The notes beneath the pieces were generated by a model that saw only the letters and a list, made by a program, of their open reading frames with translations, was not told the origin of the DNA and ran no database searches. The position numbers were made by a program, and so were the translations under genes. A stretch of 64,000 nt of DNA from Streptomyces xiamenensis (GTDB lineage Bacteria > Actinomycetota > Actinomycetes > Streptomycetales > Streptomycetaceae), in contig NZ_CP009922.3 in the NCBI RefSeq assembly GCF_000993785.3, forward strand, positions 5,828,001-5,892,000. The letters are read 5' to 3'. Shown in pieces: positions 8,190-15,974 of the stretch. Numbering within the stretch: the first letter of the stretch is position 1; each line of letters starts with the position of its first letter.

Positions 8190-9410
8190 ATGATTCCGGG
8201 TACGGCCGGTTCCCGGCACCTCCGGCCATGGCACTACATCGCCGCCGCGTACACCTTCGCCGTCGGCATGGCCGGTACCACCCTGCCGACCCCCCTGTAC
8301 GGCCTCTACCAGCGCCAGATCGGCTTCTCCTCCTTTCTCGTGACGGTCATCTTCGCGACCTACGCGGTCGGCGTCATCGCCGTGCTCGTGCTCGCCGGAG
8401 ACCTGTCCGACCTGCGCGGACGGCGCCCGGTCCTGCTCATCGCGCTGCTCCTGTCCATGGCGGCCGCCGGCTGCTTCCTCGCCGAGGGCGGACTGCCCTG
8501 GCTGCTGGCCGGCCGCCTCCTGTCCGGCTTCTCCGCCGGCCTGCTCACGGGCACCGCCACCGTCACCGTCATGGAACTGGCCCCGCCCGGCGGCCGCGAA
8601 CGCGCCGCGTTCGCCGCCACCGCCGCCAACATGGGCGGCCTCGGGTGCGGACCCCTGCTGGCCGGGGTACTCGCCGAGTACGCCCCGGCGCCCCTGCGGC
8701 TGCCCTACCTCGCCCATCTGGGACTTCTCGTGGTGGCCTGCGCCCTCACCGCGGCGCTGCCCGAGACCGCCCGCCCGGACCGCCCGCCGCCCCCGCTGCG
8801 AATCCGCCCGCCCGGGGTGCCGCACCAGGTCCGCACGGCGTTCGTCCCGGCGGCCCTGGCCGGATTCGCGGGCTTCGCCATGTTCGGCCTGTTCACCTCG
8901 GTCGCGCCCACCTTCATGGCCACCCACCTCGGGGTGCACAACCTGGCCGTCTCCGGCGCCGTGGTCTTCTCCGCGTTCGCCTCCTCCACCGCCGGCCAGC
9001 TGACGGCGGGCCGGCTGCCCGGCACCCGGGCGCTGCCCGCCGGCTGTTTCCTCCTGGTGGCCGGCATGCTGCTGATCGGCGCCTCGCTGCTCACGGGTGA
9101 ACTGGCGCTGCTCCTGGCCGGCGCGATCGTGGGCGGCACGGGACAGGGGCTCGCCTTCCGCGCCGGGGTGACCGCGGTGACCACGCGCGCCCCCCGGGAA
9201 CGCCGGGGCGAGACCACCTCCGCGTTCTTCGTGGTCGCCTACCTCGGGATCTCCCTGCCCGTGCTGGGCGTGGGCGCCCTCACCCTCGTCATCGGACTGC
9301 GCGACGCCGGACTCGTCTTCACCGGCTGCGTGACGCTGCTGGCCGTGGCCATCGGCCTCCACCTGCTGAGATCCCCGGCCGCCGGCCCGGGATCGCCGGG
9401 CCGCCCCTGA
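8190..9410 (+). CDS. MFS transporter, probable drug/metabolite exporter
   Basis: 406-aa major facilitator protein with about 12 hydrophobic helices. The loop 2-3 signature appears as GDLSDLRGRRPVLL and the first helices as HYIAAAYTFAVGMAGTTLPTPLYGLY. It resembles streptomycete drug-proton antiporters. Its substrate is not predictable. No ribosome site precedes the ATG; TACGAT (8178-8183) lies six bases before it, so the mRNA is probably leaderless. It follows the aldo-keto reductase by 97 bp and converges on the PP2C phosphatase, with stop codons 12 bp apart. Confidence 0.9.
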   Translation: MIPGTAGSRHLRPWHYIAAAYTFAVGMAGTTLPTPLYGLYQRQIGFSSFLVTVIFATYAVGVIAVLVLAGDLSDLRGRRPVLLIALLLSMAAAGCFLAEGGLPWLLAGRLLSGFSAGLLTGTATVTVMELAPPGGRERAAFAATAANMGGLGCGPLLAGVLAEYAPAPLRLPYLAHLGLLVVACALTAALPETARPDRPPPPLRIRPPGVPHQVRTAFVPAALAGFAGFAMFGLFTSVAPTFMATHLGVHNLAVSGAVVFSAFASSTAGQLTAGRLPGTRALPAGCFLLVAGMLLIGASLLTGELALLLAGAIVGGTGQGLAFRAGVTAVTTRAPRERRGETTSAFFVVAYLGISLPVLGVGALTLVIGLRDAGLVFTGCVTLLAVAIGLHLLRSPAAGPGSPGRP

Positions 9411-9422
9411 CCGGCGGCGCGT

Positions 9423-10544
9423 TCAGCGGTGCGGGGAACGGCGGACACTCAGGACGGCGACATCGTCCTGCTGCTCGGCCCTGCCCGCGAAGGACCGGGC
9501 GTCGTCGTACAGCGCCTTCGGCAGCTCGCTGCGGGAGCGGCCGGCGAGGTTCCGCAGCCGCTCGTCGACCGGGTAGAACGTCCCGTCGCCGGCACGGGTC
9601 TCGGTGAGCCCGTCGGTGGTCAGCAGCAGGGTCGAACCGGTGGGGAAGTCGAACCAGCCCACCGTCGCCGGCTCGGCCGCCAGCGCGGCGAGGCCCAGTG
9701 GGACGCCGGAATCGAGGGCCGGGGCGGTGACGGCACCGTCGTGCACCAGCCGGGGCGGGATGTGACCGCAGTTGACGAACTGTGTCTCGGTGCCGGCGTC
9801 CACGCTGACGACGAGCGCGGTGACGAAGCGTTCGTCGTCGCCCAACTGCTCGGCGTACGAGTTGTGGCGCACGACCGAGGCGTCCAGGGCGTCCACGAGC
9901 GCCGTGAGGGTCGGCTCGCGGTGGGCGGCCTCGCGGAAGGCACCGATGACGGCGAACGCGGCGCCCACCGCGGCCAGCCCCTTGCCCTGCACGTCGCCGA
10001 TCAGGATGCGGGTGCCCCACGGCGAGGCGACGACGTCGTAGATGTCCCCGCCCACCAGCCGCTCCTCCTGAACGGGCTCGTAGACGCCGCTGACCAGCAC
10101 GTGGTCGGTGAGCAGGGGCAGCGGGCGCAGGATGTGCCGCTGCATCGCGGCGGCGGTGGAGCGCAGCCGCAGCATCTCGTGCTCGCGCTTGATGCGCCGG
10201 TGGCAGGCGTAGACGGAGAGCGACCCCAGGGCGAGGGTGAGCAGCACCAGCAGCACCCGGTCCAGCCAGTGGCCGCTCTCCCGGTCGCGCACCAGCAGGG
10301 TGAGCAGGACGACGACGGTGGTCCAGGCGGCCACGAACCGTGTCTGGGCCACGGTGCACAGCGCCGACGCCGTGCCCGGCAGGAAGATCAGCAGCCCCAG
10401 CAGCCAGACCGTGGAACCGGACAGCACCCCGAGGACTTCGACCAGCACCGTCACCAGCAGCACGCCGGCGACCAGCTCCGTGGTGGGCGGCGGATCGATG
10501 GCCTGGAGGGCGTCGGGAGACGTCCTTTGGCGGATGCGGGTCAT
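9423..10544 (-). CDS. Membrane-anchored PP2C/SpoIIE-type Ser/Thr phosphatase
   Basis: 373-aa protein. The N-terminal third (about residues 20-125) has four hydrophobic segments, then a basic stretch RRIKREHEM leads into a SpoIIE-like PP2C domain. Metal-binding motifs are visible: VGGDIYDV, IGDVQGKGL, TTDGLTETR and QQDDVAVL. Such streptomycete phosphatases usually act on anti-anti-sigma factors in sigma-B-like partner switching, but no partner gene is adjacent. The ATG at 10544 has GGGAG six bases upstream; the frame is open further but the extension is low-complexity. It lies downstream of, and on the same strand as, the 77-aa motif protein, separated by about 200 bp, so it is probably independent of it. 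Confidence 0.88.
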   Translation of the reverse strand: MTRIRQRTSPDALQAIDPPPTTELVAGVLLVTVLVEVLGVLSGSTVWLLGLLIFLPGTASALCTVAQTRFVAAWTTVVVLLTLLVRDRESGHWLDRVLLVLLTLALGSLSVYACHRRIKREHEMLRLRSTAAAMQRHILRPLPLLTDHVLVSGVYEPVQEERLVGGDIYDVVASPWGTRILIGDVQGKGLAAVGAAFAVIGAFREAAHREPTLTALVDALDASVVRHNSYAEQLGDDERFVTALVVSVDAGTETQFVNCGHIPPRLVHDGAVTAPALDSGVPLGLAALAAEPATVGWFDFPTGSTLLLTTDGLTETRAGDGTFYPVDERLRNLAGRSRSELPKALYDDARSFAGRAEQQDDVAVLSVRRSPHR

Positions 10545-10746
10545 GGAGGCTCCCGGGCGGACGGCGGTCTCTGTGTACCGTACGAGGGAGACCCGCTCAT
10601 CCGCCCTTCGGGTGGTCACTCCGGGGGAACGGCGGCCGGACCGGGCTCGCCCCCCTGCCGGGGCCCGTCCACGCGGAACGGGCCTCCGCACCGGGGGCGG
10701 CTGTGCCGGACCCCGGCGCGGATGCTCCCGCTCACTCCGTGCGGCG

Positions 10747-10980
10747 TCAGTCCGCCTCCGGTGGCCGGGCGGCGGTGTCCTGATGGATGTGCAGTTCGCC
10801 CTTCATCACGGTGTAGGCGGTGCCGTGGTCGCGGACCGTGGTCGTCTGGGCCGGCCCCGTCCCGGCCTCCGGGTCGGCCGCCCGCCGGACCTCGACCGTG
10901 TTGTCGTGCCCGGCCACGACGGGACCCGAGGCGTCACCGCCGACGCTGACCGAGAAGTGGTCGCCCGTGGAGTCGGCCAT
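10747..10980 (-). CDS. 77-aa dual-motif protein, candidate prion-type adaptor
   Basis: I know no named family for this protein. It is almost only two short beta-prone motifs joined by a Pro/Gly/Thr linker. Residues 8-31 contain GGDASGPVVAGHDN, a close match to the N-terminus of the NTPase gene directly upstream (GGNASGTVIAGHHN). Residues 50-67 contain HGTAYTVMKGELHIHQ, which matches the C-termini of the cyclase-like protein (HGVIYAVQNGTMHITG) and the BELL-like protein (SGTVFAVQHGDLHATH) 4 kb away. Paired motifs of this kind resemble bacterial amyloid signalling sequences. Inference: a bridge that passes NTPase oligomerisation to effectors. AAGGAGG lies six bases before the ATG. It follows the NTPase gene by 48 bp in one operon. 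Confidence 0.75.
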   Translation of the reverse strand: MADSTGDHFSVSVGGDASGPVVAGHDNTVEVRRAADPEAGTGPAQTTTVRDHGTAYTVMKGELHIHQDTAARPPEAD

Positions 10981-11028
10981 GCTGATTCCTCCTTCGGTGG
11001 GGCCGAGGGCCCCTCGGATGTCAGGACC

Positions 11029-13458
11029 TCAGGAAAGACGGGTCCAGTTCTGCGGGCCGCAGGTGTAGCACTCCCAGCTGCCGTCCGATCGCTCGGTGAC
11101 CTGGACGGCGGCGCTGGAACGGTCGGAGGCGACCTCGATTGCCAGATCCGCCTCGCCGACCGCGGTTCCGCAGGCGGTCTCGTCCCACACCGGCATCGTG
11201 GCGCGGTAGCTGCCGGAGCCTCCGGTGATCTCCACGGTGGTGCTCTCCCCGCAGGTCGCCTGTACATCGACCTCGTACGCGCCGTCGCCCGTCCCGGTGA
11301 TCCGGAAGACGTTCCCCGCCTCGTCACGCCAGACCCCCGCCAGTTCGTCCTGGGGACCCGAGGCCGACTCCGTGGCGCTCCGGTCGTCCGAGGCCGCCAC
11401 CTGATAGATGCCCACGCCCAGGGCGACAGCGACGACAACACCGATGACGGTCGGCAGCAGGCTCGCCCACAGGGCACCCGGCAGCACAGCGCCGGCCCCC
11501 GCCGCGGCACCGCCGGCCGCGGCACCGCCGGCCGCGGCCCCGGAGGAGTGGGCGGCGAAGGCCGTCGCGGGGTCCACCGGCGCGTTCGGAACGGCTCCCG
11601 TCCCCGTGCCGGCTCCGTGAGCAGCGCCGGCGTCTCCCACGGGCGAGGTGCCCGGGTCCCCCCAGGGCTGCCCGCCGCCGTCCCCCGCCGGCACCGGGCC
11701 GGCATCACCGCCGGACGGGCTGTGCCCCGCGGGCTCGGCTGCCGCTCCCGGACCGGATCCGGGAGCCGTACCCGTCCCGGGACCAGCCGCCCCCGGGTCC
11801 GGTCCTGCGGCCGTTCCCACGTCCGTCCCGGCCGTCACGCCCGGATCGCCCCCCGCCGCCCCGCCCGGGTCCGGGTCGTTGCCGGGCGGCGTCTCCCCGC
11901 CGCCTCCCGGCGCTGTCGCCCCCGGCGTCGGCACGGACGGCGCAGGGGTGTACTGCTGGGCGTTGAGCGCGGCGTCGACCCCCTCGGTGTCACCCAGTTG
12001 CCGCCACAGCACCACGGCCTCGGCCAGCAGCACCGCTGCCACCACCCGTCGGCCGGTCATCAGGCACCGGATCGCCTTCTCATGGGTGAAGTAGGCCCTG
12101 GCCGTCGCGTCCCCCGCCTGCTGCGCGGCGCTCTCCCCCCGGTCGAGCAGCCGCCCCCACACACCGAACCTCAGGGACTGGGCCAGGGAGGGCGACACGG
12201 CGCGGGCGAGGCGCACGGCGAGGTCGGGACGGCCCTGCTCCTCCGCCAGCTCGGCCACCACCTCCAGCGCGCGCCCGTGGTCGGCGACCTGGGACGCGGT
12301 GGTGGTCGGCAGCGCCGCCCAGCGGGCGAAGTGGTCGCACAGCCGGTCGGCCGGGAACAGCGCGGGGAAGGCGGCCGGAGCCCAGCGCCGTATCTCCGGC
12401 ACCACGTCGGCGACCCCCCGGAACCCGCGCTCGGTGGCCTCCGCGAGGCCGAGCCGGGCCAACCGGGCGCAGACGGCGGCCGGTTCGGCCACCCCGCACA
12501 GCGCCCCCACGTGCACCGGGTCGAGCTCAGCGTCCCCCAGCGTCGCCAGCAGGCGCAGCGCCCCGACCGCGGCCGGGTCGAGCCCTTCGAACAGCAGCGG
12601 CAGCAGGCCCTCGATCTCGGCCGCACGCGGCAGCCTGAGCTCGCCCGCCGCCCCCGTGCGGGCCAGCCCGGCCGCCCGTAACAGCAGCAGGGGCCGCCCG
12701 AGGGACAGCCCGCACAACTCGTGGGCCGCCGCGCGTTCGTGCTGGGGGAGCGGAAGCCCCAGCTCCTCGCCCAGCAGCTGGAGTCCGGCCGCGCGGGACA
12801 GCCCCCGCAGCTCCAGCTGGCCGCTCTCGCCGAGCAGGGTGCGTTCCCTGGAGGCGAGGACGAACGTCGCGTCCGGCGCGGCGTCCGTGAGCAGCCGCAG
12901 CTGTTCCGGGGTCAGCTCCGCGTCGTCGATGTACACCGCGACCCGGACCCCGGCCATCAGCCGCCGCAGCTCGGGCCCCGTCGGCGCGTAACCGGGAGCC
13001 TCGTAGCAGGCCTCGAAGATCTCCTGCGCGAGATCCTCGCTCTCGCGGTGCGCCCCGTTCAGGAACAGCACCCCGTCCGGGCCGGCGTCCAGGCGGCGGG
13101 CGGCGTGCCGCAGCAGGGTGCTCTTGCCGACCCCGGGAGGCCCCCACAGCTGCACCAGCCCGTGACGGCGCAGCGTCGCCCCCAGTTCCTCCAGATCCGC
13201 CTCGCGGCCCACCGGGTCCCGCTGCCGCCGGGGCAGGAGCGCCACCGACTCCCTGCGCACCGGCTTGGGCCGCTCCTGCGGCTGGAGCAGGTTCACCGTC
13301 GAACCGTGGGCGTCGATCACCACGTTGTGGTGGCCCGCGATCACCGTCCCCGACGCGTTCCCGCCGATGTCGACGCGGTGGTCGCCGTGTGCGGGGGCGT
13401 CTTCCCCCCGATGTTCGGGGCCGAGCGGTTGCCGCCCGCCGCCGTCCTTGTCTGCCAT
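11029..13458 (-). CDS. STAND/NB-ARC-like P-loop NTPase with N-terminal signalling motif and C-terminal membrane anchor
   Basis: 809-aa protein. Residues 29-50 hold a Gly/Ser/His beta motif (GGNASGTVIAGHHN). An AP-ATPase/NB-ARC-like domain follows: Walker A GPPGVGKST (106-114), Walker B VAVYIDDA (173-180), and a sensor LASRE at about 201, as in NLR-like proteins. Helical, probably TPR-like repeats follow, then a Gly/Pro/Ala-rich linker of about 150 residues, one transmembrane helix (about 660-685) and a C-terminal domain of about 120 residues with four cysteines that should lie outside the membrane. The ATG at 13458 follows GGGATGGG; longer in-frame starts have no ribosome site. It probably forms an operon with the 77-aa protein. 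Role inferred: a receptor that oligomerises through its N-terminal motif. Confidence 0.8.
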   Translation of the reverse strand: MADKDGGGRQPLGPEHRGEDAPAHGDHRVDIGGNASGTVIAGHHNVVIDAHGSTVNLLQPQERPKPVRRESVALLPRRQRDPVGREADLEELGATLRRHGLVQLWGPPGVGKSTLLRHAARRLDAGPDGVLFLNGAHRESEDLAQEIFEACYEAPGYAPTGPELRRLMAGVRVAVYIDDAELTPEQLRLLTDAAPDATFVLASRERTLLGESGQLELRGLSRAAGLQLLGEELGLPLPQHERAAAHELCGLSLGRPLLLLRAAGLARTGAAGELRLPRAAEIEGLLPLLFEGLDPAAVGALRLLATLGDAELDPVHVGALCGVAEPAAVCARLARLGLAEATERGFRGVADVVPEIRRWAPAAFPALFPADRLCDHFARWAALPTTTASQVADHGRALEVVAELAEEQGRPDLAVRLARAVSPSLAQSLRFGVWGRLLDRGESAAQQAGDATARAYFTHEKAIRCLMTGRRVVAAVLLAEAVVLWRQLGDTEGVDAALNAQQYTPAPSVPTPGATAPGGGGETPPGNDPDPGGAAGGDPGVTAGTDVGTAAGPDPGAAGPGTGTAPGSGPGAAAEPAGHSPSGGDAGPVPAGDGGGQPWGDPGTSPVGDAGAAHGAGTGTGAVPNAPVDPATAFAAHSSGAAAGGAAAGGAAAGAGAVLPGALWASLLPTVIGVVVAVALGVGIYQVAASDDRSATESASGPQDELAGVWRDEAGNVFRITGTGDGAYEVDVQATCGESTTVEITGGSGSYRATMPVWDETACGTAVGEADLAIEVASDRSSAAVQVTERSDGSWECYTCGPQNWTRLS
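11501..11545. repeat. 15-bp tandem repeat in the NTPase linker
   Basis: The unit GCCGCGGCACCGCCG occurs perfectly at 11501-11515 and 11516-11530, with a partial third copy. It encodes an alternating Ala/Gly stretch just before the transmembrane helix of the NTPase and may vary in copy number. Confidence 0.7.
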
Positions 13459-13547
13459 GGCCCATCCCATTCCCGTTGATGGAACGCGCGACCGACCCCG
13501 ACGAAACCTCACGACGGTCGCGGACCGCCCCCACCTACCTGTGGCGC

Positions 13548-13584
13548 GGCGGCCGGTTGGGCACATGTCCACCAACCGGCCGCC
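13548..13584 (-). terminator. Perfect 13-bp stem hairpin after the Crp-type gene
   Basis: Arms GGCGGCCGGTTGG (13548-13560) and CCAACCGGCCGCC (13572-13584) pair perfectly around an 11-nt loop. There is no T-tract, as is common for actinobacterial terminators. It lies 115 bp past the stop of the Crp-type gene and 90 bp before the NTPase start, so it should insulate the NTPase operon from its upstream neighbour. Confidence 0.65.
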
Positions 13585-13698
13585 CCCCTCGCCCTTGTCA
13601 CGCTAGCGAGCACCATGAGAGGCAATACCGTCGTACGACTGATTCCGCCCAGCTGCTCCACGGCCGTGGGCGAAGTTCCCCCGGTGCCGGGCGGGTTA

Positions 13699-14433
13699 TC
13701 AGGGCTGGGGGTCGAAGGCGATGCTGCTCAGCCTGGCCAGGTCCTCCACCCGCACGCTGCGGTAACCGGTGGAGATCACGCCCGCCTCGCGGAGTCGGCG
13801 CAGCACCTTCTGCACGGTGGGCTCCGCGGCCCCCGACAGGGTCGCCAGCTCCGGCTGGGTGATCGGCCAGCGGATCAGCGCACCGGCGCCGGACCGCTCG
13901 CCGTGGGTCAGCACGATCTGGTGCAGTACCCGGGCCAGCCGGGTGGCTGCGTCGCAGCCGGTGAAGTCCACACGATGGGTGTTGGCGACGCGCAGTTTCG
14001 CGACCACGGACGCGTTGACGGCGTGGGCGATCCCGGGGTTGCGGCCCGTGCAGCCGAGGAACTCCTCCCGGCTGACGACCCTGGCGATCACCGCTCCGCA
14101 GGTCGTGACCGTGGCCGAGCGGGGGCCGCCGTCCGCCGCGGCGAGTTCGCCCACCAGGTCCCCGCCCATCCGCACGGCCAGCAGGGCGTCCCGCCCGTCC
14201 GGCGCGAGCCCGGTCGCCTTGACCACGCCGTGCAGCAGGATGAGGACGAACGTGGTCCGTTCCCCCTCCCGCATCAGCACCCGGTCGGCCTCGTAGCGCC
14301 GGCCCGCGCCCAGCGCCAGGAGCCGTTGCCGCTCGGAGTGCGGGAGCGATCCGAGCAGACTCGACGGGGGCCAGGTCCACGCTCCCGCGGGCGTGCGTTC
14401 GGCCGCGTCCGGGCCCGGTGTCGTGCCGTCCAT
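13699..14433 (-). CDS. Crp/Fnr-family transcriptional regulator
   Basis: 244-aa regulator. Residues about 25-140 form a cyclic-nucleotide-binding jelly roll (LLGSLPHSERQRLLALG, ADRVLMREGERTTFVLILLHGVVK, GDLVGELAAADGGPRSATV). A long dimer helix and a Crp-type winged helix follow, with recognition region TQPELATLSGAAEPTVQKVLRRLREAG. The phosphate-binding cassette is imperfect, so the ligand may not be cAMP. GGGAGG precedes the ATG. The gene sits between the NTPase operon and a divergent cyclase-like gene. That makes it a candidate regulator of both, possibly responding to a nucleotide made by the cyclase-like protein; this is inference. Confidence 0.88.
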   Translation of the reverse strand: MDGTTPGPDAAERTPAGAWTWPPSSLLGSLPHSERQRLLALGAGRRYEADRVLMREGERTTFVLILLHGVVKATGLAPDGRDALLAVRMGGDLVGELAAADGGPRSATVTTCGAVIARVVSREEFLGCTGRNPGIAHAVNASVVAKLRVANTHRVDFTGCDAATRLARVLHQIVLTHGERSGAGALIRWPITQPELATLSGAAEPTVQKVLRRLREAGVISTGYRSVRVEDLARLSSIAFDPQP

Positions 14434-14541
14434 GTGCCGCCGCCTCCCGCCCGGGTCCCCGTCGCCGAGTGTGGGGGTGCCCCCTCACCGGTGCTGTCCG
14501 GGGGAGTGGGGCGGATCGGCTCCGCGACGTCGGGCCGAACC

Positions 14542-14570
14542 AGTATTGCGAGGGGATGCGTTCCGTTCAA
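14542..14570 (-). promoter_or_regulatory. Candidate promoter of the Crp-type gene
   Basis: On the minus strand TTGAAC (14570-14565), a 17-bp spacer and AATACT (14547-14542) make a reasonable promoter about 100 bp upstream of the crp start. Within the leader, 14471-14488 reads GTGGGGGTGCCCCCTCAC, an imperfect palindrome with GTG/CAC ends that could be a Crp-type site. The divergent cyclase-like gene must also be controlled from this 229-bp gap. Confidence 0.45.
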
Positions 14571-14662
14571 TCGGGGCACAGTGGAAGCACGCACCCGGGC
14601 TGACGCGTCACGACGCGGCCGGCCGCCGGTGCGACCGGGGGATCGCGGGACCAGGAGGGCGT

Positions 14663-15406
14663 ATGGAGAACGTGCCGGAATACCGGGCCTTGCTCGCGGT
14701 GGACATCGCGCGTTCGGCGGGGCGCGGAGACGTGGCGCTCCGGCGGATCCGTGCCGCGCTGTGGGCTGCGCTGCGCGAGGCGTTCGCGCGCAGTGGAATC
14801 GACCGCGAGGCGTGCCTGTACCAGGATCTCGGCGACGGCGTACGGGTCGCGATGCCGGCCGGGACGCCCAAGGCGAGCCTGATCCACCCGCTGGCGCACG
14901 AACTGTCGGTCCGTCTCGCGGCGCACAACCGGCTCGCCGGGCCGCCCGTGCAGGTGCGGGTACGGATGGCGCTGCACGCGGGGGACGTGCACATCGGTCC
15001 GGACGGCACCGTGACCGGCCGGCCGCTGGAAGTCCTGGCCCGGCTGCTGGACGCGGCCCCGGCCCGGGACGCCCTGGCGGTGCGTCCGGAGGCGACGGCG
15101 GCGCTCATCATCTCCCAGCACTTCCACGAGGAGGTGGTGTGCCAGGGCCGGCCCGGCATCGACCCGGAGAGCTTCCGGCAGGTCGGCGTCCGGGAGAAGG
15201 AGTTCACCGCGTCCGCCTGGCTGCACGTGCTGGGCGCCGTCACCCCGCCGGCCACGCCCGACGAGGAGGACGCCGGGCCCACCGCCCCGGACCGCACGGC
15301 TCGCCAGGAGAGCCGCGAGGCCCCGAAGATGATCAGCGAGGCATCGGGACACGGCGTCATCTACGCGGTCCAGAACGGCACCATGCACATCACCGGCACG
15401 ACGTGA
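14663..15406 (+). CDS. Class III nucleotidyl cyclase-like protein with C-terminal signalling motif
   Basis: 247-aa protein. Residues about 5-175 look like a divergent class III cyclase fold: YRALLAVDIARSAG with the first metal aspartate, CLYQDLGDGVRVAM in the place of the K/xGDG hairpin, VRVRMALHAGDVHIG, and a GRPLEVLARLLDA helix where active enzymes have VNxAAR. The catalytic Asn and Arg are not convincingly present, so it may bind rather than cyclise nucleotides. After an acidic linker the last 25 residues contain SGHGVIYAVQNGTMHITG, the same motif type as the C-termini of the 77-aa protein and the next gene. AGGAGG lies before the ATG at 14663. Ten bases separate it from the next gene, so they form an operon. 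Confidence 0.72.
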   Translation: MENVPEYRALLAVDIARSAGRGDVALRRIRAALWAALREAFARSGIDREACLYQDLGDGVRVAMPAGTPKASLIHPLAHELSVRLAAHNRLAGPPVQVRVRMALHAGDVHIGPDGTVTGRPLEVLARLLDAAPARDALAVRPEATAALIISQHFHEEVVCQGRPGIDPESFRQVGVREKEFTASAWLHVLGAVTPPATPDEEDAGPTAPDRTARQESREAPKMISEASGHGVIYAVQNGTMHITGTT

Positions 15407-15416
15407 GGGAGCCCAC

Positions 15417-15875
15417 GTGACCGACGAACTGACGCTGCTCGCCGAGGCGGGTGCCACCGCCGTGGTGGCGACGATGGCCACCGACCTGTGGCGGAGCACC
15501 AAGGACACCGTCCTCGGGCTCTTCCGCCGCGGCGCGCCGGACCGCGGCGACGCGCTCGCGGCCCGGCTCGAGGAGAACGCGGCACTGGTCCGGGCGGCGG
15601 CGGACTCCGAGGAGGTGCGGCGGGTGCTGTGCGGGGAGTGGGCCCGGGAACTCGCCGGACTGCTGCGCCGGGAGCCGGACTGCCGCACACCGCTGGTGCG
15701 GCTGACGGCCGACATCGACCGGGCCCTCGCCACCGGCCGGGGAACGTTCACCCTGGAGCAGAACAACACCGCCCGCGAATCCGGCACGGTCTTCGCCGTG
15801 CAGCACGGGGACCTCCACGCCACGCACGCGCCGGATCGGCCCGGGCGTGCCGGCGGTGGAACCCGGGCCACCTGA
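15417..15875 (+). CDS. Small helical protein, BELL-like effector candidate with C-terminal signalling motif
   Basis: 152 residues. An amphipathic helix (ELTLLAEAGATAVVATMATDLW) opens a helical domain to about residue 105. A Thr/Asn-rich linker leads to SGTVFAVQHGDLHATH (about 122-137), which matches the tails of the cyclase-like protein and the 77-aa protein. The helical domain resembles that of the small protein at 33737-34165 (shared AT-VV--x-ATD-W start and the W-E-GLLR-EP segment). This layout fits the BELL proteins described by Dyrka and colleagues, proposed membrane-acting cell-death effectors triggered by NLR proteins through amyloid motifs. The assignment is by resemblance only. GAGGGAG precedes the GTG start. 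Confidence 0.68.
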   Translation: MTDELTLLAEAGATAVVATMATDLWRSTKDTVLGLFRRGAPDRGDALAARLEENAALVRAAADSEEVRRVLCGEWARELAGLLRREPDCRTPLVRLTADIDRALATGRGTFTLEQNNTARESGTVFAVQHGDLHATHAPDRPGRAGGGTRAT

Positions 15876-15926
15876 CGGGCCGCTTCCGTCCGTGCTCCGC
15901 CGCGGTCCGCGCGCCGCGAGCACAGC

Positions 15927-15957
15927 GCCGGCCGTCCCCGTGGCGGGGACGGCCGGC
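15927..15957. terminator. Bidirectional terminator hairpin (13-bp stem)
   Basis: GCCGGCCGTCCCC (15927-15939) and GGGGACGGCCGGC (15945-15957) pair perfectly around GTGGC. The hairpin lies between the convergent BELL-like and GH81 genes and can serve both. Confidence 0.8.
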
Positions 15958-15974
15958 GGCGGGAAGGGCGTCCG

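Noticed and set aside
11501..11545. CRISPR or regulatory repeat
   Set aside because: The repeats are 15 bp, tandem without spacers and in frame in a low-complexity Ala/Gly linker.
13459..13575. Longer N-terminus for the NTPase
   Set aside because: The extra 39 residues are Arg-rich and overlap a terminator-like hairpin, and the upstream start has no ribosome site.
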